Assembly: GCF_028769735.1 (NCBI RefSeq)
Contig: NC_088174.1
Coordinates: forward strand, 761,001-825,000
Direction of reading: 5' to 3'
Source: Zonotrichia leucophrys gambelii
Lineage: Eukaryota > Chordata > Aves > Passeriformes > Passerellidae
Length of the DNA: 64,000 nt
Both the position numbers and the translations under genes were made by a program. The notes under the pieces were generated by a model. The model was not told the DNA's origin. It made no database searches and saw nothing but the letters and a program-made list of their open reading frames with translations. Shown here one piece after another: positions 40,851-50,449 of this stretch (the first letter of the stretch is position 1; the number at the start of each line of letters is the position of its first letter).

Positions 40851-43094
40851 AGCCTGTAAATCATTTGCTTTTACGATCCTTCCTGTGGCCCATTATCACA
40901 CGAACTTTATATGTTTGAGGCTGGTGGTGGCCATAAAGCTGGCCCGGTTTCCGGGGCTGGCATGCCCGCCTGGCAGGCAGGGTGTGAGGAGGAGGAGGAG
41001 GAGGCTGGGGGACGCTGCCCCGGGTCCCCCAGGCAGGCAGGTAGGCAGGGAGGGGTGCAGCAGGGCTCCGGGATTGCCCGGCTCAGTGCGGCTGTGGTAT
41101 GGACTGATTGCAGCCCTGGGATCAGGCTGGAGCAGGGAGGGAGTGGGGGACACTGGGCTGTTCGGGGGTGGGGGAGAAGGAATCAGCAGGGTCCCAGCTC
41201 CAGTCATTCAGTCCCTCTGCAGGACCCACAGATGTTCTCTTCAGCTCCCCTTCGTTCCCACAGGGACGTTTACATCCCCCCAGTCAGTGAGCCTAGGTCC
41301 CTCTCTGATCCCTGCACCTTGCAATCACAGTCCTGGGGGCATTTGGGCCCTGGTCCAGTGTTGGGGGGCCCCCAAGTTCTGTCTTTTTCAAGATGCTGTG
41401 TCTGAGCCCTGCCCCCAGATCTGGAGTGTCCGGCACAGCCGATGGCCAGCTCCTCCCTTGCCGTGTCCCCCGGGCTCGGTTCCTCCTCACGCTGTTCCTC
41501 CTGCCCCAGCCTGGCTCAGGGGTCTCCTCACGCCTCTTGAGCTGCAGGTGCTCAGAGGATTTGGGCTGCCTGTGTTGAGCCAGCAGCCCCACTGGCTCTG
41601 TGGCTGCAGGACCCTCTGTGGGGTCTCTCCCCATGGTTGGAAGCCCCCAGGACCCTCACAGGGCTCATCTCAGTGGCCAAATCTGAATGGCCAAGTGCTG
41701 AGGCCAGGTGAGTGGGGATGGACACCCGGTGTGAGCAGCTGCTCCCAGGTGGAATCAGCATCGTTCTCTGAATGATCCCGTCCCGACAGGATCTGGGTCA
41801 TGAGGGTGTGGGGATGCTCCGAGGCTGCTCCCTGCTCCTCTGTGCTCAGTCCCAGCTGCAGGCTGAGGTGGGCCCTCCCTCTTCAGGGGGTGCTGGGGCT
41901 TCACATCCCCAGCCTGGGCTTTGGTGAGGAGCTTGGTGACAGCAGGTGACAGCCACAAGAGCTTTGCCTCTTTCCTCTTCCCATCTCACAAACCTTCCCC
42001 GAGTCAGCCATGCCCTCCTAGCTCCCCTTGGCACTGCTGTGAAAGAAAAAGGTTCCCAAATCACCTGTGGGTGTCCTGGGTGAGCGACTCCTCACTGTCT
42101 GCATTTTCCCACACGGGGAATTGCATGGAGGAGGGAAAACCCCAAATCTGAGCAGATCAGTTTCCTTTTCTTTCCAGAGAGGGGGATGGGAGGGACGAGA
42201 TCTTGTTTGAACAGTCAAAGTAAGTTGCCTTTGCTTTTCCCTGCTCCTCAAGGTCAGCCTAGCTAATGAAAATCAATCTTCCCTCTGCCTCTCTCTGCTG
42301 CATGAGCAGATTCTACCTGTGGCCCCTTCACCTACTTGAAAGCAGCGGCCGCCCCTTTCTGTAGGCAGCGCGGGCAGGATCTCCCTCCGGATCGGTGCCT
42401 TCCTGCGGGCCCGGCAGTGTCCGTGACACAGGGGGGTCACTCTGTGAGCTGTCCCCTCTGTGCCGGGGAAGGTGGCTGTGCACGGGCAGCACGGATCCCA
42501 CAGGGACATCTGGGCTGGACGAGATGGGCTCTGGCATGCAGTGGGCGATGTCTGTCTGTCCTCTGGGCGCTCCTGGCAGCTCCGTGTGCCGATGTCCAGA
42601 GCGGGAGCTTTGTGTCTCCCTCCCTCCTGTGGCTCCTGTGCCCGCTGCTCCGTCCCCTCTCCTCTCCCAGCCCCACCGAGGGTTTCCCTGGCAGATGAAG
42701 GTTTGGAGATGGAGCTGCTGCCATGGGGCCAAGCTTGCCAGGAAGGGCAGTGGTGGCACATGGAGTCTCCCTGCCCCGTGCCACGGCCCTCAGCAGAGCT
42801 GCTGCTCCTGGGCACGGTGGGTTCTGCTGCCAGCACTGCACCAGGAAGGGCCACGTCCTGAAAACAATGGCAAAGGGCACAGCAGGGTGGTGTGAGGGGC
42901 ACCACAGGGCTTGCCTGTGCCAAGGCTGCCTTTCTTGGTGTCTGTGCCAGGTTTGAAGGGAAACCTGCCCTTCCCAATGCTCCTGATGGGGGCAAATTGG
43001 CTCCTGGGCTGGGGATGGGGTAGTGGGATGCTGCAATCCACCGGGACTTGGAGTCTGTGGGATAGTCCTGTCCTTGGCCAAACATAGGGCTCAA

Positions 43095-43225
43095 TTTCAT
43101 CCCTGGAAGTGTTAAAAAAAAGTGTGGATGTGGGTCTTGAGGACATGGTTCAGTGGTGAACATGGTGCTACGTTGATGGTTGGTCTTAGAGGGCTTTTCC
43201 AACTTCACTGATTCAGTGACTCTAA
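43095..43225 (+). mobile_element. CR1 LINE 3' fragment in SPRY3 intron
   Basis: TTCATCCCTGGAAGTGTTAA, then GTGGTGAACATGGTGCTACG, then TTTTCCAACTTCACTGATTC is a CR1 subfamily 3' end related to the copy in the SPRY3 3' UTR. Confidence 0.75.
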
Positions 43226-43684
43226 TTTGTCACTGCTGCTGCCTATAGTTAGAGAACCTGTGCTCAGATTCCCCATCCCAGTGCCCCCAGTGTGTGCAGG
43301 GAATGGGAGCAGGAGGCTCAGGGTGTACTGGGAGTCTCCAGAGCAGAGAGAGCCCCTGCTCTGAGGGAGATGCTGTTCCCAGCTCTGTCATGCCTCTGGA
43401 TCAGTCACTGCTTCCCATTTCCCCTCCTCCAGAGAGGGCCAGCACAGGTCCCTGGGGAAGGAGAAGGAGGTGCTGGTGAGGGGTGGGAAATCCTCTGGAA
43501 GGACACAAGAGGCTCAAAAGCATGGAGAGAGGCTGTGCCCGTCAGGGTCGAGGGGCAGATCCGACAGCCCTTCCTTTGGGATTTGTCCAGCCTAAGTGTT
43601 CCCAGGCACAAAACTACTCTGGGTCTGATTGCTGGAAATTCTTTCATTTGGAGTTCTCCAGACAGCCTTTGTGTCCTGCTTTGC

Positions 43685-43780
43685 TCTAGTGGAAGGTGTC
43701 CCTGCCCATGGAGAGGCGCTGGAATGAGATGAGCTTCGAGGTCCCTTCTGTTCCAAAGCAGTCTGTGATTCAGTGATTTG
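43685..43780 (+). mobile_element. CR1 LINE 3' end immediately upstream of the SPRY3 acceptor
   Basis: AGTGGAAGGTGTCCCTGCCC, then GATGAGCTTCGAGGTCCCTT, then TCTGTGATTCAGTGATT is a CR1 3' end that finishes about 45 bases before the exon 2 acceptor. Confidence 0.85.
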
Positions 43781-43827
43781 GATGGACGTAACAGGGATGT
43801 TTTCTCTCTTCCTGCCCCATCCTTTAG

Positions 43828-43919
43828 GATCTTTAGATGTGCCCTGATGCCGCAGGGTCTCCCGGCTCCTGGAGATGCAGCTCTCTTCCAGCGTGGCTGA
43901 ACTCAGCTGTGACGAGACC
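43828..43919 (+). other. SPRY3: 5' UTR part of SPRY3 exon 2 with upstream start codons
   Basis: The acceptor ends CATCCTTTAG at 43,827 after a long pyrimidine tract. The leader contains ATGs at 43,837 (overlapping out-of-frame ORF), 43,847 (short ORF ending at 43,900) and 43,875 (in frame with SPRY3, adding 15 residues). Confidence 0.7.
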
Positions 43920-44792
43920 ATGGACCCACCCGCCGAGGACTTCCAGCAGGTGCTGTCCATCGACCAAATCCGCTCCATCCGTGCCAGCAACAACTACGTG
44001 GAGAGACCGGCGGCGTGCTTCCAGCAAGCCCGCTCCAACCCCTCGCTGTCGCAGCCCCCGCACAAGCAGGAGTGGTCCCAGGACCGCCTGGCGTCTTCCA
44101 CCTTCCAGGACCTGCACCGCAGCCACAGCCAGCAGCACCAGGTGCCGCCGCTGCAGCCGCACCTGAGCCACTCGAGCACGGCCAGCTCGGTGTCGCAGAG
44201 CACCACGGCCTCGGAGCAGCGCCTGCTGAGCAGCCTGACGCCGTCGCACTCCGGGCACTCTCTGGTGCGGACGCAGCCGCGCGGGGCTGAGCTGAAGGCC
44301 GAGGAGTCGCCGCGGAAGGGCGCGGAGCCGGCGGCGGGGCACGGGGCGCACCTGGTGCTGTGCGAGGCGTGCGGGCGCTGCCGCTGCCCGCGCTGCACGG
44401 CCGCCCGCAGCCTGCCCTCCTGCTGGCTCTGCAACCAGCGCTGCCTCTGCTCCGCCGAGAGCCTCCTCGACTACGGGACCTGCCTCTGCTGCGTCAAGGG
44501 GCTCTTCTACCACTGCTCCACCGACGACGAGGACACCTGCGCCGACGACCCCTGCTCCTGCGGGCCGGGCTCCTGCTGCGCCCGCTGGGCTGCCATGAGC
44601 GTCCTGTCCCTCCTCTTGCCCTGCCTCTGCTGCTACTTTCCCACCCTGGGGTGCCTCAAACTTTGCCAGAGGGGCTATGACGGCCTGAAACGCCCCGGCT
44701 GCCGCTGCCAGAGCCACACCAACACGGTCTGCAGAAAGATCTCCTCGGCCAGCGGCACGCCTTTCCCCAAAACGCTGGACAAGCCGGTATGA
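43920..44792 (+). CDS. SPRY3: Sprouty homolog 3
   Basis: Sprouty proteins are membrane-associated feedback inhibitors of receptor tyrosine kinase/Ras-MAPK signalling. This is a complete 290-codon single-exon frame, close to the 288 residues of human SPRY3. The start is taken at ACCATGG (43,920), since MDPPAEDFQQVL lines up with the family start. Tyr26 in NNYVERP is the conserved regulatory tyrosine that recruits CBL/SH2 partners in the family. A Ser/Thr-rich stretch follows (SHSSTASSVSQSTTASEQRL). The C-terminal cysteine-rich Sprouty domain starts at LCEACGRCRC and includes the highly conserved WLCNQRCLCSAESLLDYGTC and GLFYHCSTDDED blocks, ending near CRCQSHTNTVCRK. No frameshift or stop is present. 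An in-frame upstream ATG at 43,875 could add 15 residues but has weak context. Confidence 0.98.
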   Translation: MDPPAEDFQQVLSIDQIRSIRASNNYVERPAACFQQARSNPSLSQPPHKQEWSQDRLASSTFQDLHRSHSQQHQVPPLQPHLSHSSTASSVSQSTTASEQRLLSSLTPSHSGHSLVRTQPRGAELKAEESPRKGAEPAAGHGAHLVLCEACGRCRCPRCTAARSLPSCWLCNQRCLCSAESLLDYGTCLCCVKGLFYHCSTDDEDTCADDPCSCGPGSCCARWAAMSVLSLLLPCLCCYFPTLGCLKLCQRGYDGLKRPGCRCQSHTNTVCRKISSASGTPFPKTLDKPV

Positions 44793-47700
44793 CCCTCCCG
44801 AGGAGGAGAAGCGGGCTTTGCTCCTCTTCCTCCCCCTCCTCCTCCTCTTCTCTCCTCCATCCCGCTCCTCCCTCGGCTCCCTCTGCTCTGCGGTGCCCCC
44901 CCCTCCCCACCATCACCTTCCAGGATCCAGACGGGTGACCTGGGGGATCCCCAGGCTTTGGGACGCCCTGGCTGGGTGGCCGGGGGAGCTGCCACTGAGC
45001 TGGGGCGTGCCAGTGGTTTTGCACATACAGGAGAGGGACAGGAGAGGCAGAGCAAGCTGAGGGTGCCCTCCCTGGCTGTGTCCCACAGGGAAAGGTGACC
45101 CAGAAGGTCCTTGGGCTCTGTGCCCATGGCAAGGGTACCTTGGGCCCCTCAGGGCTCTGCTGTCCATAGTTTTAGGAGGTGCCCCACAGTGTGGTCCTTA
45201 TCCGTGGGGGAGGAGACAGGTCAGTGCGTCCCTGTGCCAGAGTCCCTCGGGAGCCAGACCCCTCTCCCACCCTTTCTCCCTCTCCTGCACTTTCTGTGGG
45301 TGGCCTTTCGCCCCTCAGCTGGCCACAGGTCCCTTTCCCTGAGGGGCTGGGGTGCCAAGGGCTCTCACCAGTGGCAGTGGCTTCCCTCCAGGCTGGGAAG
45401 CTGCTGGGAGAAGTGAGCGAGCTCCAGAATGAGGTGGCACCGTGTTTTTCTATCTCAAAGAGGAAGAGAAGGTGTGGGAAGCTTTAGAAACCTTCTGGCA
45501 GGGGAAGGAGCTATCGGAGGCAGCCCAGCCCACTCTCTCCTGCCCGACTGCAGCAAGGGAAAGGTCCCCTCTGGGATTTGGCTGAGAACAAGGAGCTGCT
45601 TGGAAATTGCCATTCATTTCTCCAGGCCTTGGAGGGCTGCCTGAGGTGGGAGCTGCCGCCTGGCTCCATCCCACCACCCCGCAGATGCCACAGGCACCAG
45701 CTCCGTGCTCGAACCCCGATCTGGTACCTTCCACCAGCACTGAATTCACTTTAAAAAACTACAGCAAAGCCAACTGTGAGCAGCCACCACTCCGGGGACT
45801 CCCCAGCAGGGCTTCTGTCACCTTGCCTTGGGCTGGAGGACACAGAGAGCAGGAGGGGGTGTCAAAGCTGGGGAGCTCGACCTTCCCTCCCTGCCAAGTT
45901 TCCTTTGAGTCCTCACCTCGCTGAGGGGGTTCTGCCACTCGCTGACAGCTGGGAACGGGGCTGGAGCCAGACCTGGGATCAGACCTGGGGCCAGACCTGG
46001 GCCTGACCTGGAGCCATCTGCAGAGCAGAGGACGCTGCAATCCGAGTCAGGGCTCTGTGTTTCCTGCTGGGATGATGATAACCCCAACTGGTTGCTGTGG
46101 CTGGGGGACTCCAGGTGCTCCTGGGCTCAGCCCCATGTCTGTGCAGTGCCAGCTCCTGGTTGTGACCCTGCTGGCATCATTTGGGGGAGTTTGGAGCCGG
46201 GATGGCGTCCTGGAGCTCGGCTCTGCCTGCCTGTCCCCCTTCCCAGGTGTTTGAGCGCGAGAGGAGGGAATGGTGCTCCTGGAGGAATATATGCAACACA
46301 TCCCTTGGCTTCTCCAAGCCGCAGCTCCCAGGGCCCGTCCGCCGCCTCCTCCCAGCCGCCTCTTTCCGTAGAGTTCTGTGGATCTATTTTTGTAGATATA
46401 AATATAACGTTAGGATGGGTAGGTCTATTACTAATAATATTCATGATACTGCTGTGAACGGTGCCAGGTACAAGGTTTGGCTTCCTGGTGCACTTGCACA
46501 GGCTGGAAAAGATGATTTCCCAGTCAGTTTATTGCTAATCCCAGACCCTTGGTTCCCAGGTTGTCGGGAGTGGGGGAAACGGAGGTGTACAGATTGTCTG
46601 GGGGTCTGCTCTGCAGGGAGGGTGGGATTCAGTGCTGGCTGAGAGGGGAGGCAGGAGTGGAATCTCATCGTGGGACTCCTCTTTCCATCCATTCACTTTC
46701 TAAAAATCACCATGGATCCAAGCTCCCTCTGTTGCGGGGAGAAGTGGTTCCAGGGAGTGATTCATCCAGCTTGGAAGCATTATTCATCAAATCCTGTACT
46801 GGCTGTGCCCAGCTCCCCTGACTCAAATGGCACCCAAACATTGAACTCCAGGCTCCATGGGGAAGGGGGGATGAGTCCCATGCCTGGTGGGAGGTTTGTG
46901 CTGGAGGATGTGATGGACGTGAGTGAAATCCTCTCCCTGATTTCTCCCAGAGCCCGAGGGGGGATGTGGAAGGATCTGTGGGTGTCTCGGGATGATGCTC
47001 TGGCATCATGCAGAGGGATCTCCTGGCATTAGGAAGGGACAGAGCCCCATCTGGGCATGGTCCATCCCTGAGGCCAGCCTGGGCTCTGGAATCATTTGGA
47101 TTTTAAAGCCATGACCTTCTCAGAGGATGCCCTGTAGGTGTGTGAACCCCTCTAAGATCATTCCTCTGGCAGCAAATATAAACTGCATTGCTAATACATT
47201 TATCCTTATGCCAATAATTGCTTGGCTCCCTACTTCCAAGTGATGTTGTGGGGAGACACTTCCTCCCAGAGTCTCCTTCCTTTGGAAGGCTCAGTTCACT
47301 CTTCTATTGGTGCTGATTAAACTCCTGCTTCATAAAAACCAGAGAGCATTTTTAGGGAGAAAAGGTCCCTTTTTCCCTGTGGGTTGGAGGAACTGTCTCC
47401 CTTGAATGAGAATGAGAAACAGTTCATTGAAACTTTTTAAAGAAAACTAATGAACAGAATTTTCCAACTTGCTCTACTTTGATTTTTTTTTCCTCCTCCT
47501 TTTTAAACGGATCCCACTTGTAAATTTAGTTACCACCTCTGTATCTTTGCAATTCATTGCTTCCTCTCCTGATGGTGGAATGACTCAACATGTGAAGCTT
47601 CATCATTTTCACGGCCTCCCAAGTCATGCAAGCGCGGGGTGACCTCCCCCAGGTGCTGGAGCTGGGGGATGAGGGGAGGCTGCCCGTGATCAGCTCCCAG

Positions 47701-47884
47701 AGCTCTGCTGGCACACAGCAGCAGCACAGTTACCTTCAGGAGCTGGGGGGAGGCCAGGGCTGCCAGGAGCCTCCACCTAATGGGCTCTTTCTGGGTCAGT
47801 GCAGGGGCAACCCTTCCTAGCAGGGAATAGTGCCACAGCCTGGAGAGGGCTGAGGAGCACGGCCAGGGCTCCTCTCTGTGAGAT

Positions 47885-48040
47885 GGCAAATCTGGGGGAG
47901 ACATTTAATGAAATACTGGACATGTAGAAGGGGAGGGATTTAAAAGCTGTGGACATGGTTTGGTGATGGCTCACAGTACTGGGTTAATGTTTGGACTCAG
48001 TGATTAGAGGACTTTTCCACAGGACTGATTCCATGGTTCT
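47885..48040 (+). mobile_element. CR1 LINE 3' fragment within the SPRY3 3' UTR
   Basis: GGGAGACATTTAATGAAATA, then GTGGACATGGTTTGGTGATG, then GGACTTTTCCACAGGACTGA belongs to the same CR1 subfamily as 43.1 kb, in the sense orientation of the gene. Confidence 0.75.
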
Positions 48041-50417
48041 AGGGAATGGAGAGGACGGGAGCCCCAGCTGGCACTGAGGGCTGTGGGACCAGAGCAGGGC
48101 TTTGTTTTCACCAAGGGCAGACACCAAATCACATCCAGGACCTGCAGGGGCTGGAGCAGTTCAGCTTGCTGCTCTCTGCCCTGCTCATGGGGCAGATGGC
48201 TTTGCTGGCATTCCTGCTGCCCGCTCCAGCTGGGGCTCCTCAGCACATTTCCCTCCTTGCTCTCAGCAGGGAGGTGAGGCTGGGAAGCACCAAAAGCTGC
48301 CCAAAGCTCCTGTTCACCGAGCTCGTTGGTGATGGGAAAGGCTGTGGGCAGCCTCAGATTCTTTCCCTGAGCTTTCCCAACCTGCTCTGACCAGATCCAT
48401 CGTGCTCCATCCCCAGCTCGGCTGCCAGGCTGTTGGGTTTGCCCACGGAGAGGGCCCGGGTTGGGGTTGGGAGCCCCTTTCCTGCCCCACCCTCCGTGAG
48501 TCAGATCCCATCTGCTCAGGGTGTTTGTCTGCAGCTGTCTGTCCCAGCACTTGGGTTTCTCTCTGTCCTGACGTGTCTCTCTTGGTTTTCTTTGGAATTG
48601 TCACATGTGGAGCCCTCTGCTCTCCCGCAGGGATGGATCCCCATTGTGAGGGAGCGTTCCTGGGCGGTTCTCTTCCTTTTGCCAGGGAACGTTTGCCCCC
48701 TTTGCAGGGCTGGGGCTGATTGGAGCAGGGAAAGAGATTCAGGTGCCAAAGGACCAGGAAGCAGGAGCAGGTCCTGAGGAGGACCTGAGCTCCCCCTGCT
48801 CTGCTTCCTGTCCAGAGCCTCCTTCTCCCACCCGGAGTCCAAAGCTCCATCCAAGCAAGAACCTCTGATGCTTTTTGCTTCCTCCAAGGCTTCCCTTGGT
48901 CCCACTCCCCCTTTTCCCCACTGGCAAATCAGTCTCAGCAAAGGTGGGGAGGGGTTTTGGGGACCAGGCTGGAGTGTCCCTCCCATCCCACCCCCGCCAC
49001 TCCTGGTGGAAGGGCCAAAGAGGCCCTTGGGCTGCTGTCCACTCACCCTTGAGAAACATCAGTGCCTCAAAAAGCAGGGGAAGCTCTTTGTGACTCACAG
49101 ATTCCCATAAAATCCTACTGAGTTCACACCTGCCCATCCCCAGGGGTGAGCCCTGAAGGAGGGAGGACAAATGCCATTGACCAAAAGATGCCAAAGCCTG
49201 GGATCAGAGATTAGGAAAGGCTCTGGAGTGTGGTAGAGAGGGATGAGCCGGGTTTGAGGGGAGCTGCTGTGGTATTGGCACAGGAAAGGAGCCCTCTGTG
49301 CCCTCAACTCCTGCTCCCAGCACCACTGCTGTCACTCCTTCCTGGGCTGTTCCAAGGCTGGAGAAAGCTGGGAGTGCTCAGACCCTGGAGGTCAAATGAA
49401 GGGATGTGATAAGCGCTGAGCCCCAGCCTGAAGCTCACTCTTGGTCTTTCACAGGATCCAGTTCAGGCTTGGCTCCTCCCAGGAACCAATGGAGCCCATG
49501 GGATGCTCATGATCCACTTGGCTCAAACCACTCTGAGCTGGGGCCTCCTGGGCTCAGCTGGCTTTGGGTATTTCCCCATGAACACCTGAGTCTCTTGCCA
49601 GCCCTCCTGGAGTCACACTGGGAGTGGGGCTGGGATCTGTTCTCCTGCTTGGGGTGGTGTTGCAGAAATATCCCCTGAGGACACAATGCTGGGGTTCCTG
49701 TGAGGGGCACTGCAGGCAGGAGGGGTTTGGGTGGATGGATGGATGGATGGGAAGGGCTCACAGCCCTCCAGGGCACCGGGAATGATTGAGGGAGGCTCTG
49801 GTCCCTCTCCTGCTGTGCCCAAATGGCTTCACACAGGCAGGACCAATCCCACCCCAGAGCTGGGCTTGGGACAAGGAGGGAGCTCCCACCTCTGTGCCAA
49901 GGTCACCCCAAGCCTGGCCTGTCCCCACCTTGCCTCTTTCCCCCTTTCCATTGGGATGCTCTCCTGGCAGCAGCTCCTCATCCTCCTCCTGCCCTGGTGT
50001 CCTCAGCACAAAGCTCTCCTTGGAAGATCCCCCTGGGCTCCCCAGGACAGGCCCAGGATCCCAAGGCTCCCATCCCGAGTTTCTGGGTACAAAGCCCTTC
50101 TGTACAGCCTGTAAAGATCCCTCCCCTGCTCTCTCCATTCCAGTTCCTTTCTTCAAGGTATAATATATGTTTATAACCTGATGGCTGGTTTTTTTGACAA
50201 TACTCTTGTACCTTTTAAGGGGAAAAAATTAAAAAAACCAAAGTATTTATTTGAAAAGTTTATTTTAAAGATAAGAAAAAAAACCTATTTATTTTACTGC
50301 ACCCTCTTCTGTTTGGTTTCCTTCTCTTGCAAAGCTGATAACTGTTACAGAACCACTGCTGAGGTGAAAGAAGTGATTCTATGGGTGGCTTCACAAGCCC
50401 ACTTAGAGCAACTATTC

Positions 50418-50423
50418 AATAAA
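50418..50423 (+). terminator. SPRY3: SPRY3 polyadenylation signal
   Basis: AATAAA is followed about 20-30 bases later by a GT-rich stretch (GTGGTCTTGTTCTTGTCTCC), the expected downstream element. It is the strongest such site on the plus strand after the SPRY3 stop. Confidence 0.75.
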
Positions 50424-50449
50424 AATATATATTAATTTTGAACGTGGTC

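Larger units (their letters stand above)
44793..50445 (+). other. SPRY3: Long 3' UTR of SPRY3
   Basis: No other gene intervenes between the SPRY3 stop and the AATAAA at 50,418, giving a 3' UTR of about 5.6 kb. Mammalian SPRY3 mRNAs also have very long 3' UTRs. The last 300 bases are sharply AT-rich with TATTTATTT motifs (about 50,245 and 50,285) that resemble AU-rich instability elements. A CR1 insertion (47.9-48.0 kb) and a (GGAT)n microsatellite (49,731-49,751) lie inside. Confidence 0.65.

Noticed and set aside
40681..41775. 364-codon plus-strand frame downstream of the SPRY3 island
   Set aside because: It starts in CpG-island sequence and has no domain. The SPRY3 intron explains the region.
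42273..43208. 311-codon minus-strand frame in the SPRY3 intron
   Set aside because: It has no motif, crosses a CR1 fragment, and is matched by open frames on the other strand.
43833..44717. 294-codon minus-strand frame opposite SPRY3
   Set aside because: It is an Ala/Gly/Arg-rich antisense shadow of the GC-rich SPRY3 coding exon, with no family similarity.
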